Of a stretch of DNA of 64,000 bases, positions 36,430 to 47,750 are shown piece after piece; position 1 is the first letter of the stretch, and each line of letters begins with the position of its first letter. The DNA is taken from positions 10,478,001-10,542,000 of the forward strand of contig OZ234500.1 in NCBI GenBank assembly GCA_965153455.1, in the 5' to 3' direction. A program made the position numbers and the translations under genes. The notes under the pieces are model-generated. The model was not told the DNA's origin and made no database searches. It was given only the letters and a program-made list of their open reading frames with translations. The DNA comes from Sphagnum compactum (lineage: Eukaryota > Bryophyta > Sphagnopsida > Sphagnales).

Positions 36430-36910
36430 TCTCTTAGTTGCTCTTCACTTATTGTGTGTGCTTCTTGCATTGGCATTGTTGTTTGTGTTGGTGCCATTTC
36501 CTTCTCACAACCCCTTCCCATGTTGGTGTTGACTCTTTTGCATTGGTCTGTATTTCTCACATGGTGTTGTTTCCCTCGTGTTGGTGTTGTTTCCTTCGCA
36601 TTGGTGCTCAAGTTGGTGTTACTTCCTTTGTGTTTGTGCTACCTTTCCCACATTGGCGTTGCTATTCTTTTTGCATAGATCTTGCTACTCTTCCCACATG
36701 CTACTATTGTTTTTCGTGGGTTGGGGCTATCGCTTTTCTCCCGCTAGTGTTGTTGTTTTTCTCATGTTGGTGCTGCAATTCTTCTCAAGCTAGTGCTATG
36801 GTTCTCTTCATGCTAGTTCATCTCGTGTTGGTGTTATATGTTGCTTTGCGTTGGTGTTGTTATTTTTTTCACGTTCGTGTTATAACTCTTCTTGTGGGCT
36901 CAAGTAACTA
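36430..36910 (+). repeat. TTGGTGTTG-type degenerate repeat in hAT leader
   Basis: Variants of CATTGGTGTTGYTTYCTTCG recur about every 40-50 bp for nearly 500 bp. The overlapping long frames here, rich in Cys, Leu and Val, are side effects of the repeat. The minus strand of the internal repeat in the 20806 element has a similar vocabulary (GCATTGCTTGGTTGTTGC). Confidence 0.65.
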
Positions 36911-37352
36911 GTGGCCCAACCTAGTTCTTATTGTTGATCTTTTTGCATTGGTGCTACTCTTGTTTCCCTGATTAGTATGGTACTTTTCACCCTCTTGCCA
37001 TGTGTAGGTCAAAATGTTGAGCTTGGAACACCAAAACTCGAGCATTAAAGGTGAGTTTTTTCACTTTTTTTCCATTTTGTCTTGTTGTTTTATATTTAAA
37101 GTTGTAAAATTTTTAATAATTTTTTATTTTTCGAAGATTTCCTAATTTGCATATTCTTATACATTTCATTACAAAACTCCATTACATCTTGAATTGTAAA
37201 ATTTTAGGAAATGTATCTATCTTGTTTTGTAAATGTTTAAAAATGGATTGCATCTTGTAATTGCTTGTAAATGTTGGTTTTTGATAGATCATAAAATTGT
37301 TTAGTTTTTTTTGCTATTCATAAGGGAAATAATTTTTAATTTCAAATTAAAC

Positions 37353-39534
37353 ATGGAACAATCTTCTAAATTTGAGAATACATGTGATATATTTATGAAT
37401 GAAAGAAGGATGGAAGATGAACCTTTGCAAGAATCTAAAGAAAATGCAAGTGTTCAAATAACAAGAAATAGGAATTTAGAAAATATTGAGGAGAAAATGA
37501 AAGAAAAATTGAAGAGGTTACATGCACAAAGATTATTTTGGAAACCAAACAACAAAAATGCATTGTGTAGGGCAATTTATTGTGTTAATGATAACTAAGA
37601 AGTTGACTTAACAGTTTTTGAAATCATTGTGCATTGTATCCTTTGTAGTCTAGTTTTGAATTTAAATCCAAAAATTCAAGCTAGGAGAGGATTAATCATA
37701 TACAACACAACTAATGGTATATTAATTGCATTGCAGAAACATGTAAATTTAAATCATTGTAATAAAATTTTAAATGTGTTTATGAAATCAATAGTCCTTT
37801 GAGGGAAAATGAAAGACAATCATCGAAAAAGAAACCAAATATGTCTTCTGATTCCATATCCAAATTTTTTATTGCACAAGAACCTTTCAAGAAATATGAT
37901 TTGCAACAAAAGAAATTTTTGGAAGACTTGGGTTTTTTAATTGTCAAAATTCATCTTCTTTTTACAATTTGTGGAAAGTAATTGGTTGAAAAGATTAAAT
38001 ATGCACTTGTGTCCAAAAATGATTGATCCTTCCAAAAAACAATTTTCTCATGAATTATTGCTTAGACTAATGGAATAAATTAAACAATTGTATGTTTTAC
38101 CAACTTTAGCAGAATGCCATCATGCAACCCTAAAGTCAATTGTAAGTTGTGATGAGTTGGGTTTGGAAGAAAGTTTTGGTCATGCATTTTCTAAAGTGTG
38201 CCAATATGTAACAACAAATGAAAAAGTTTGCAAAGACTATATTGTGTGTTAATCAAAACTACCCAAAAAGATTTGCAGAAATGTATAACTTGGTCTAAAA
38301 AATTAGGAAAAAGTAGGCAAAACTAGGAGAAGGCATGTGTCAATTTAGGTCTTCCCCCAAGGAAATGAATACTGTAGTGAAGACAAGGTAACTTTTTATT
38401 TTTTCTATTATTTTTTTGTGTTTACATTATTTTTTCAATTCCTGTTATGCATAGTTTAACATTTGTTTTTGTTTTTGCAAATTTTCTAGTAAACTTTTCC
38501 TGTTTAAGAACCTTTATACTTGAAATAAACAATTATATTATGTTATAGCATGCATAATTCTATGAGATGAGTGCAAGTACCACCTCCTTTGACATGGCAC
38601 ATTTCCTTATTAAATTATTGTTTTGATTATTTTGGCCTTGTTATGTCTGCTTATATTTTAAATTGATTTAGGGGTCATTGGTTGTTAAGTAATGCATTAA
38701 ATTTTGCCATCCATGAATTTAAAATTCAAGAATGAAATTGATTTTGCAACCTTTGACAGCTTAGTGGAAGAAGATGGAAATGTTCTTTATGAGTTTTCAT
38801 GTTTGACCTCCAACATAAAAAATAAGTTGTTCAGGTTTTAGATTTTTTCTTTCGTTCTTACAAAAATATGAAGAAAGAAAGTCAAGCATAATATGTTTTC
38901 TTTGATGTTGGACCCTAGTAAGTTTAAAACTCTTTGTCTTGTGTACTCACTTATTGGTTGTGAGCAAGGCAATGCAATTGTTGAAAAATATCATAGGAAA
39001 TTTTTGTTTCCTATGCTTTTTAAGTGTCATTATCATTTGCATCCTTTTGTTAAATTTGAAAGGGGTGTCATTGATCAAAGGGTTGAAGAGGATAACAGTT
39101 CGGGTATGTTCAAAATGATAGCCAACACAAGTGAGCCAACAACAAAATTGATCAATAGACAACTTTCGATTTTTATGTATTATCAAGTGAATGTCAAAAA
39201 CATCAAGTGTCCACTATAGCAGTGTGAAAAATATGAGAACATGTTTTCTATAGTTGGTTTCTGTGTTAGACAAATCTTAAGGATAGTTGAACCCAAATTG
39301 AGACAAAAAAAGCTTTTGTTTGGTTGGAATCCTTATTAGTCTTAGGAGATGTCATTTATAATTAAAAAATTTGGACAAATTGATCTTAGAAACAAAAATT
39401 GGCCAAATGATCCTAGGATAGGTTTTAAATCCCCTTCTAGCTTAGTAGATTTTATTGAGACTGATGTTAATTTAGAAGAAGAGTTAGAGGAGTTTAAAAG
39501 AGCTTTTGAAAAGGATGAAATTATGGAGCTGTAA
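37353..39534 (+). pseudogene. hAT transposase remnant with BED-type zinc finger
   Basis: An ATG at 37353 begins MEQSSKFENTCDIF. The frame continues RLHAQRLFWKPNNKNALCRA to one stop at about 37596-37598 and then EVDLTVFEIIVHCILC and KHVNLNH, a C-x2-C...H-x4-H BED zinc finger. Later pieces are KKFLEDLGF, NWLKRLNMHLCPK, KQLYVLPTLAECHHAT, FGHAFSKVCQYVTTNEKV, LMLDPSKFKTLCLVYSLIGC, and an ending with NWPNDPRIGFKSPSS to TAA at 39532-39534. Between the ECHHAT and FGHAF motifs the core is shortened: the DLWMSR and YVKDEG motifs are missing. Stops, shifts and the core deletion make it inactive. Confidence 0.88.
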
Positions 39535-39894
39535 ATTTTGAATTAAAATTTTTTAACAAGTTTTCACCTACATTCTATAATTTTTAAGTTAAGAAAATTA
39601 TTTTATTTAATAAACCTAGTTAATTATTAATTAAGTAATTATTAAATTGATTTTCAATTTGTGAAAAATGCAATAACCAGATTTGAAAACCAACTGTTAT
39701 TGTATATGCAAAAACTACCCTATTTGAGAATTGGGTGAGTTTGGAAAAAATTAAAAGCCTGGTACCCTGGCTGGTTCTCACCAGCCCAAAACAAAGTATA
39801 TTTGAGAACCTGTCAAGTTCTCATAACATGATGTAAAAACCGAAATTGGCCAGTTCTCACAAAAAAGTGAGAACCACCCAACACTGGTAATAAC

Positions 39895-42800
39895 AAGATA
39901 ACAATGGTACAGTAGAACAAGTTGTAAGTTAATCACTGAATCTTGCCAACATGAAGCCAAGATTATCTTGAGGCAACTTCACAATGCCATATCAAAAGAT
40001 CACCCATCTGGGGTGCAACAATAGTTATCAAATTTCACATAAATTAAAGATAGATTATAAGAGTACTACACAATGAGTCTATGTAAAATGCCTGCTTCGA
40101 ATGCTTGTTATTTGAAGACCATGCAAGTCAAAACATGTGTTGAAAACACAACAGAAGAGTCATGTATGGTTTGAAGTGTATGGCCAACAACAGGTTGTGC
40201 AGAAAAGTGAAATGAAGGGATTTCATGATCACAAAAGAGTTGTACAGGGGTTGATGACATATATTTTCTTGGTTGATGATATTAAAGTTTAGGCCCAATC
40301 TCAATTGACCTAATAAATTCAATGCAATTTTCAATTCTAGAACAGCGTTTCTTTCGGTGCAAAATTTCTCGTAAATGCGAAAAATAATAATCAAATGAAA
40401 TATTCAGTCACAATATTCTGGAAAAATTCGTTAAATTTTGAAAAACAAATTTGGAATCTTTTTGGCTACATTTGGACTCTGAGTTTAGTTCGGTAGCATT
40501 TATCAAACTAGTTTTTTTTTACTGTTTTGAATCCCTCTTGGGATGCTAGCCAATGACACAATATCAGAAAATTGAGAAAAAACACTGTTCTAGATAGGTT
40601 GATGGGCAAACTTGAAAACATGTTTGAAGTTTTTCATTCATTTTATTGACCATTTTGCAAAAATAGTTCATCTCTGCAAAAATACTTTATAACCATTACT
40701 TTGGACCATTTAGTGCATTTAAGATTCATCACCTAAGTTGTGAAAAGAGTTGGTAGCACTTGAAAGGGCAAGATGTATGTAAAAGATCAATTTATAGGGA
40801 TAGCTTGTTTTGCATTTTTGGGTAAAGAAAAAGAATTGGACTTTCATTTCTTATTTCAAAGATTTGCTTTCCTTCTATTGTAAATTTGCTTGCCTTAACA
40901 ATGCTTGAACACAAAGGTCACAGGAAAGCTTTTCCTCTTTACGCTTAAACCAAATACTTGCTCATAATCAAAGAATGTTTTGAAATATCAATTAACCCTT
41001 CGTTACCAAACCCAAAACAACCCCCACAAACTTATTTTCAAAAAAATATAAATGCTCTATGCGTGTCAATATCACATGAATGATTTGGGATTGAATTTCA
41101 CATGCCATAAATTTCAGGTCAATTCTCTTTCAACCCAATGATTTTCACTCTGTGTTTTGGGCAAACAAGTGAAATTGTCAATCGGCATGACAACATGTAT
41201 GCTAGATCATCCAAAATCATATGTGTCTGATATCCCAAGTGGTAAGGTGAGGTGAGTCGTGTCATTTAATTCAACACCATTGGTGAGGTGCATTAAAAAT
41301 TGCACCGTCAGCATGTGGTTGGTGAAAACATTCTTGGTTGTCATAATTTTCAACATTTCATGATTTCTAGGAAGTTGTTAGCTATGTCAATTTGGTAGAG
41401 TTGGTATAGTGGGTTAGTAGGGTTTGCTGTTGTCAAACCGACCTTGTATGGGGGGGGCCCTATGGAAGTTTCCATTCACGACCATTTTTCAACAACAAGA
41501 AGGTTGCTTGATTAAAATATTAAAACCAGTGATCACCCATTTTCACTACTTTTTCCCCTGATCTGTAGCCAAATTCAGCTAAGTCCTCTTGTTCAGGTTG
41601 CCAGTCCACGCACTCATGAAACTAAAAAAAAAACCCCTCTTGTGACATCTATTTTATTGAAAAATAACATGAGAATATATCTATATTTATATAGGGTAAA
41701 CCGGCTGATGACTGAACATTTAAGCACTCAGGGCAGGCCGGATCCAAGGGGAAGGCTTCATTGTTTTTGGTGTCCAGACAAAACTTGAACCCCTCTTACT
41801 GACGCATTTGACGCATTAAAAATTGTCAAAAGAAAAATAGAATTGAAAAAGTTACAACCCCTCAAAGTAGAGGGGAAGTAGAGGGAGCCAAGAATTCTAA
41901 AAAACAAACCACCAAACACTACAAAGGCCGATTCTCAAACACTTAAAAAAATTCCTTGTATGTTTCTTTGTTACTATTAGAGTTCAAAGATGATTGGTAA
42001 AATTTCAGGTGATGCTCCTATAGCACTTTAAATTGTTTAAAATGAATAAGAAAGTTATGAGGTTAGAAAGTAAAAAGGGTCAAAATGAAGAAAAATGAAA
42101 AACAATGCATTTTGCAATTCAAAAAAATGTATTTTCTTTATTTTTTTGGGCTGGTCATTTGGCTTTGCATTTCAAAGATGATTTGGAGAGCTTAAGAAGT
42201 TGCTCCTATAACATTTTAAATCACTCAAAATAGAGAAGAATTGAGAGATATCTGCCAAAGTGTTCGGTCATAGGCAGGCGATCGGGGATGGGTCTGTTTA
42301 CCCTATGCAGAGTTGTGAATACTGCACACACAATTTCAGTTGCACTTGCACACTGCAAGGAATGGGATCTCATTGATCACACTATCGCTTGGGCTGTGAA
42401 CGAGCTAGAGCTTGAAGGCGCCACATTTAGCATCTCACCAACAGCGATGGTCCAAGCTTTTTCCAGAACCTGGCTCTTGGAGTGGTTTGAGGGTGCAATT
42501 GATGGGGGATTTTCTTTTTGGTGGAGTTTGAAATTTCACGGCAAAAGACGCTGAGTGTATATTAAAAAATTCATGGGTTTCTGCATTTTGTAAGTGGATG
42601 ATGATCAAATGCACATGTTTCTTTTCCAGTTGGAAGGTTCCTATACCTTCCAATACGTTGGTGGGGACTAGTCCGTACCAAAAAATATTCCCACGCGGGA
42701 TGAATTGAGTCCCAGAATGAAGCCTTCAATAACAAGCTATGGGAATGCTATGGGAGTGTCCACAACTCACCCAAAATTGTCTGTATGCAGACTCCTCCGG

Positions 42801-43520
42801 CTCCTTGTAAAGGGCTACTGTGGTGTCAGTTAGCATCAACAACTGTACTTTGGAAATAATAATTGGTAAGAAAATGTAAAGGGACAGGTCAGCAAAGTTC
42901 AAAAATCCACTTCTCATTGAAGACACATTTCTTTGCAATTGGCCTTATCATGGTAAAGCATTTGGAGAAATTTCTTGGTGTATTTGATGGGCACCTTATA
43001 TGCATAAATACCTCTCCTAGAAAAGAGGAAAGATCTTACACCTAGTCCTTAAGAGTGGGAAAAAAATTATGCTTATTTAGGTGTAAGAACCCTCCTTCTC
43101 TTACACCTTGTAATCAACAAATGTTTAAGTTTCACCTCATGTTTTACACAGAATGTTATAGTCCTCATCAAACTTCAGTGGCATCAATACAGCCTCATGT
43201 GCAATTCTACAGTATTGCATTGTTGTTATGCCAAGGAGAACACATAGTCATGTTCTTTTCCAGAACCCAAAAGATATTGGATTCAGAATGTGGGAGATAT
43301 TGACTTTTCTGCCGCTGAAAATTCAAATAAATTCCAAAAAACCAGGTTTTGAAAGGAAATATCAGTTGAGGACGTGGATGGATTCACACTTGGCCAATGG
43401 CACTCAGTCACACTAGTATAGATGAGGAAGAAGATAAAGTAATTTGTAAAAAATCCCATAAATACTCCTGTACAAAGTTTCCATGTATTTTCTTGGGCAA
43501 TTAAGTAAACAAATTACCTA
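39895..43520. other. Intergenic DNA, no gene recognised
   Basis: A moderately AT-rich stretch. A frame at 42288-42554 reads as an 88-residue, Trp- and Ala-containing polypeptide (MGLFTLCRVVNTAH...). It has no recognisable motif and no good context, so I do not call it a gene. A G9 run lies near 41450. Confidence 0.5.
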
Positions 43521-43526
43521 GCTTTT

Positions 43527-43592
43527 TTCTTGGGGGAGTGGAGGGGGGGCGGGGGTGTTGGGGGAGGGAGGGGAGGTGGGTGAAGGAGGTTT
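43527..43592 (+). other. Strong G-quadruplex-forming tract
   Basis: Within about 65 bp the plus strand carries runs of 5, 7, 5, 5, 3 and 4 G separated mostly by loops of one to six bases, then GGTGGG. This satisfies the four-tract G4 pattern several times over and stands out in AT-rich surroundings. It lies about 1.8 kb upstream of the ankyrin gene start. Confidence 0.85.
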
Positions 43593-44295
43593 ACTTGGGG
43601 ATTTGACGGACGAATCATTCTGACCTAGTCTTCACTGAAATAGGAAAATTTGCACATAAAAAATGAACATACGCGTACTTAGTGGAGGACTACATCAACG
43701 CGGAAATGTCCGACAAACAGTCGGTAAGGGTACCACGGTAGGGGGTACCACGCTTTAGTACGTAGTGCACAAAAATTTGTGATACAAACTTGGCAAAATT
43801 TTGTTGTAATAAGAAAAACAGAATAGGGTAAGTAGTGAGAACCTATAAGAAGGAAGAAATAGAAAGGCCCAAAGACACCCGCAAAAGAGGCTAGGAAGGA
43901 GCTAATCTGCGACCCCCTTTGGTTTGTCCATTTGGTTTGCAAGTTTTGGCTCTCCAGGTTTTGGTACGAAACCTCTCTTCATACTGTTGTTGCCTTTGGT
44001 GTTTTTCGCTCCTCTTTTTTTTCGCATTTGCACTTGCTTTGGTTTGTGTCGTCCCCGTGTCGTCGAAGACTTCCTTCTTCTTCGCAGTCTCGAGCAGTGT
44101 TGGAGCGATAGATAATCGTTTGAGAAAGGAGCCTGATGCTTGCTCCAAGCCCACAAATAGCTTTGCTGTTTGAGCTGGAGCAGAAATCAGCTCTTCTTTG
44201 CAGCACGGAAGAATTTCCTTTGTTGAATGTTGTTGTTGCAGTTAAATAAATACAGTCTACTTAGTTCTTCAAGGCTCTGCTGCAATCGGATATGA

Positions 44296-44317
44296 AGTCC
44301 GTCGTCGTCGTCGTCGT
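44296..44317 (+). repeat. GTC trinucleotide repeat
   Basis: About six GTC units (GTCGTCGTCGTCGTCGTGG) lie in the composition-rich region upstream of the ankyrin gene. A CTT tract lies at about 44558-44574. Both are candidate leader or promoter microsatellites. Confidence 0.75.
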
Positions 44318-45151
44318 GGTACTTAGAACCCATTTCTTTGGTTTTTGGATCCATGCTCGATTTGTAAATTTGCGTTAAGGAAACACGAGTCTGCTAGCTG
44401 TTGCCAAACAATCAAGCTTTGGTGATCTGATTTGTGATGATCTTGGTTGCAGAAATATCCGTTGACGAATCCGCGTACTGTGCGAGCTCGCGGCGTATCG
44501 ATGGAGTTCATATAAATCTCATGTGCAGCTGCAGCTCTGATCGACTGAATTACGAATCTTCTTCTTCTTCTTTTGGTTCTCAAGTCTTTTTTGAGGAATG
44601 CATCATACAGCTAGTGCAGTAGGTTGGTCATGAGAATCATCTGTCTGCTTTACAACTGATCGAGTCGACGAAGTAGTACTCTTGGTTAATATTTCTGTGC
44701 AACTGCAGCTTGTTCGGCCACATCTCTGTGTGTGTTTTTTTTTTCTGGTAGACTACAATCTCGAGTACCGATCAGTGCTGTTGAATCGAGTAGTCACTAG
44801 CTGCTGATCTCGTTCATACCAGCGCCTACAAGAAGTTTTCGTACAATTCCCTGTGTGCAATGTGGTCTAAAGTTCTCAGTTATCCCTATTAGAAATGTCA
44901 CAGGCAAAATTCAATCTTTTCCCCCAATAGGTGCTTTCCAACCAGGAAAAAATTAGCAACTCCACCTTTGATGTTGGTTCACTGTACCTTTCTAGATGGC
45001 ATAATTGATCTTTCACTTTGAGGCCCCCTCTAGGGGTATGTTGCAAAACTCCCTGTGTTGCACAATTCCTTGTTACTTGCGTTTTTAAGTCTATTCTTCT
45101 TGGAAGTAAAGCTAGAAAATCTTCCCACAAGGGCATCATCCAAGAGCTCCT

Positions 45152-45162
45152 TGTATATATAG
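45152..45162 (+). promoter_or_regulatory. Candidate TATA box of the ankyrin gene
   Basis: GTATATATAGA lies about 250 bp before the ATG at 45408 and fits a plant TATATATA consensus. A transcription start about 30 bp downstream would give a leader of about 220 nt. No other equally good TATA motif was seen between 44900 and 45400. Confidence 0.45.
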
Positions 45163-45407
45163 ATCTATGAGACGTCCAAGCAGCTCCTTGCAGCAACAAA
45201 CTTCAATGAGCTCTTGTGCCGATCGGTCCCTTGTAATAGCTTTATTATACCTTCCATGGTCGTGTTCATCAGTGAAAGTACCCAAGATTTATTCGAGGTT
45301 CAGTCCCACTGACAAACAGCGGACTATTTCTGCAAAATAGTAGTAGTAGTTCAGGGCAACAGAGCGCAGCTGCAGGAGCAGGGTGGTGCAGTTCATGATC
45401 TTCCCCG

Positions 45408-47750
45408 ATGAGTAGTCGAAAGAATTGCAATTGTACTAGTACGATAGATGGGTGTCCTGCAGATGCATGCGACTGCTCTTCCAGGTCGCTGCAGTTGCAT
45501 GCAGCTCCAAGCCCAATACTCTTGCAAAATGATGATCTCCATCGTGCTCTGCGGTATGGACCTCATGTCGACAGTATGGAGGTGACGGTTCGCAGTTTGT
45601 TACAGCGACCAGGAATAGACGTGAATGCGCGTGACCGGGAAGGGCGAACACCCTTGCATTTGGCAGCATGTACCAGAAACTGCGAGAAAGTTGTGGCGTT
45701 GCTCCTGGAGAGACAAGAACTGGACGTGAATGCCACCGCGTTGTTCGACTTGACACCGCTGCATTTGGCTGCCAGGTTGGGCTACACTCATGTGGTGGCT
45801 CTCCTTTTGCAGGATACCAGACTGACGCTGAACGCCGTGACGACGGATGAGTTCACCGCGTTTCACCTTGTCATGGAAGGTCGGGACCAGACTTCCAGCG
45901 CTTCCTTGCGCTCCAGCCGAGGATCGGTCCAAGACAGGTGCGAAGTTGTAAAGATACTGTTGGCGGAGCAGAAACGCCGGAGTTCATCAGGATTGCAGCA
46001 GCCGCAGCCGGCGGGATGTGAATTTGCAAGAGATGTTCTCCAACGCACGCCTCTTCATTACGCAGCCGAGAATGGAGATTGGCAAATGGTTCAGGAGCTT
46101 GCAAACTACTCGCCCAACACCTTCGAGGTCAATGCCGTCGACGTTCATGGCTTCACGCCTTTGCATTTGGCTGTTCTTCACGATCACAAACTTGTGATTT
46201 CTTTGCTTCTCGGCATGCCTGGCGTCGATGTCAACATCCAGGCACCTAGTATGATCCGCAACAAAGCTCGGCGGCGTCTGGGTGCTGAGGTACGCATGAT
46301 TTCTGGAGCTCCAAATGTCTCCGAACGCCTTTTTCCAGTGACGAAAGTTGAGCCTCCGGCGGCCAGGAATGGGGCCATGACCCTCTTACACTTCGCCGCC
46401 AAGATGGGTCACCAGGAGGCATTGAAGTTGCTGCTGATCTCGAGTTGCAGCACAGGCCTGATCAGCAACATCAATGCTCCAGACAGTAGAGGTTGTACTG
46501 CTCTGCACTTTGCTGCTCAAGGACGGCACGAAAAATCAGTGGAACTGCTCTTGCAACAACCTGGAATTCTTCCAGATGCTGAAGACAATCTAGGAGTCAC
46601 ACCGTTACAGCATGCAGTGAAGAATGGTCATTCCTGCAAGCTGGTTGTGGAGCTTCTGTTGGAAAAGGTGCTGGGAAGCAAGGAGATGAGGGTTCATGGA
46701 TCGGAAGAAAGGAAATTCGAGCTGTTCGTCAAGCTGTTGAGCCTCACCACAGATGACAGAATCCACAAGGAGATAGCAGAGTTGCTCTTGAAAGAGCTTG
46801 AGAAACTCTACGCCCACAACTTGTCGAGGTCTGTGGATGGGACGCTCGTCCACGAGGCTGCAGGGTTGGGGGGGGATCTGCACACGCAGTTGATTCCTCT
46901 CATTCTGAGATGGCGACCAGGAGATGCGAATGCTCTGGATTCATTGAGACAAACTCCACTGCACCGAGCTGTAATCAAAGCTCACATCCACGCTGTCAAG
47001 GCATTGTTCCGTGCAGAAAAGGGATGGCGTCTTCGAGCTACACAACCTGACAAAGCTGGCAAAACGCCTCTGGAGTACGCAGTTCAGCTCGCGAACAAGT
47101 CCTCGAGTTCTTGTATCTGCAACCTCTTGTTGGACAGACGTGATGTTAGGCATCAACAGAAGAGATTGAACGATGGGTTCAAGAACACTGCAAACTGCAC
47201 TCTCGTGGGAGGAACGCTCATCTCCGGTGTCGCGTATATGGGTTGGCTTCAACCCCCGTTAGGGTTCACTCCAGACTACAACTACCCGGTGCAAGCACCG
47301 GCCGTCCCACCAGGCACATTCGAAAGCTTTGCCGACGGGAGCAATCCCTTTGCGGTCAAGTTCTTCTTCTTCAATGGGCTAGCTTTCTTTTACGCCATGG
47401 GAGCTTTGTTTGCCGTTGCCGGAGCTTTGATCTTCATGAACAACAAACAACGTGACGGTCGTTCAGTGCATTTCATACTGGAACACACCACTCTAAACCG
47501 AATCAGCTACGGGCTTTATTTGCTTTTGTACTTGTCTGTTTTGAGCATGTGTTTGGCGTTCATTGCTGCAGGTTTTGCAGTTCTTGCTCCGGGTCAGAGA
47601 CCACGCTTGGATCAAATTCTCTTCCTTTGTTTCTTCTTCTACTTGAGTGCTGCTGTTCTACTAGTCATCAGCTACATCGTATTTTGCAAGATCTGGAAGA
47701 TTGCAAGAAACTACTACATGCATCATCACACATCTGGCAATGCACATTAG
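45408..47750 (+). CDS. Ankyrin-repeat membrane protein with PGG domain (ACD6/ITN1-like)
   Basis: A single uninterrupted frame of 780 residues. The N-terminus is Cys/Ser-rich (1-35). Ankyrin repeats follow: clear units begin near residues 78, 113, 213, 247, 323, 361, 395 and 513, with TPLHLAA, TPLHYAA, TALHFAA or TPLHRAV cores, and weaker units between them. The PGG domain starts near 583 (QKRLNDGFKNTANCTLVGG) with predicted membrane helices at about 593-614, 650-677, 700-728 and 736-760 and a basic cytosolic tail. Known plant members sit in membranes and act in immunity, cell death or salt response; the partner here is unknown. Coding GC is clearly above the flanks. A TATA-like motif lies about 250 bp upstream. 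The ATG follows a composition-rich leader, and no intron is needed. The repeat numbering is by eye. Confidence 0.95.
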   Translation: MSSRKNCNCTSTIDGCPADACDCSSRSLQLHAAPSPILLQNDDLHRALRYGPHVDSMEVTVRSLLQRPGIDVNARDREGRTPLHLAACTRNCEKVVALLLERQELDVNATALFDLTPLHLAARLGYTHVVALLLQDTRLTLNAVTTDEFTAFHLVMEGRDQTSSASLRSSRGSVQDRCEVVKILLAEQKRRSSSGLQQPQPAGCEFARDVLQRTPLHYAAENGDWQMVQELANYSPNTFEVNAVDVHGFTPLHLAVLHDHKLVISLLLGMPGVDVNIQAPSMIRNKARRRLGAEVRMISGAPNVSERLFPVTKVEPPAARNGAMTLLHFAAKMGHQEALKLLLISSCSTGLISNINAPDSRGCTALHFAAQGRHEKSVELLLQQPGILPDAEDNLGVTPLQHAVKNGHSCKLVVELLLEKVLGSKEMRVHGSEERKFELFVKLLSLTTDDRIHKEIAELLLKELEKLYAHNLSRSVDGTLVHEAAGLGGDLHTQLIPLILRWRPGDANALDSLRQTPLHRAVIKAHIHAVKALFRAEKGWRLRATQPDKAGKTPLEYAVQLANKSSSSCICNLLLDRRDVRHQQKRLNDGFKNTANCTLVGGTLISGVAYMGWLQPPLGFTPDYNYPVQAPAVPPGTFESFADGSNPFAVKFFFFNGLAFFYAMGALFAVAGALIFMNNKQRDGRSVHFILEHTTLNRISYGLYLLLYLSVLSMCLAFIAAGFAVLAPGQRPRLDQILFLCFFFYLSAAVLLVISYIVFCKIWKIARNYYMHHHTSGNAH

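Larger units (their letters stand above)
36018..39886 (+). mobile_element. Full-length but broken hAT transposon, 3.87 kb
   Basis: A perfect 8-bp target duplication, GTAATAAC, lies at 36010-36017 and 39887-39894. The left end is CATTATTGGGTGGTTTTCAA. The reverse complement of the right end is CAGTGTTGGGTGGTTCTCAC. A subterminal hairpin GTTCTCAC-A6-GTGAGAAC lies at 39853-39874. The element contains a long leader rich in TTGGTGTTG repeats and a transposase remnant running from a plausible start to a plausible stop. Of the four bounded elements it has the most complete structure, and it belongs to the same terminal subgroup as 20806-22286. Confidence 0.92.

Noticed and set aside
36438-36911. 157-codon Cys/Leu/Val-rich frame and its overlapping partners
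   Set aside because: It is produced by TTGGTGTTG repeats in the hAT leader, with similar-length frames in more than one phase.
41390-41460. tRNA-like sequence around GGTAGAGTTGGTATAGTGGG
   Set aside because: No matching acceptor stem or good B-box could be laid out by eye, so a tRNA call is unsupported.
43891-44206. Overlapping frames of 60-87 codons on both strands upstream of the ankyrin gene
   Set aside because: Frames conflict with each other and show no family motif; the region reads better as a promoter or leader.
45436-47252. Many minus-strand and alternate-phase frames of 60-110 codons within the ankyrin gene
   Set aside because: They are shadows of a GC-richer coding region with a clear 780-codon protein on the plus strand.
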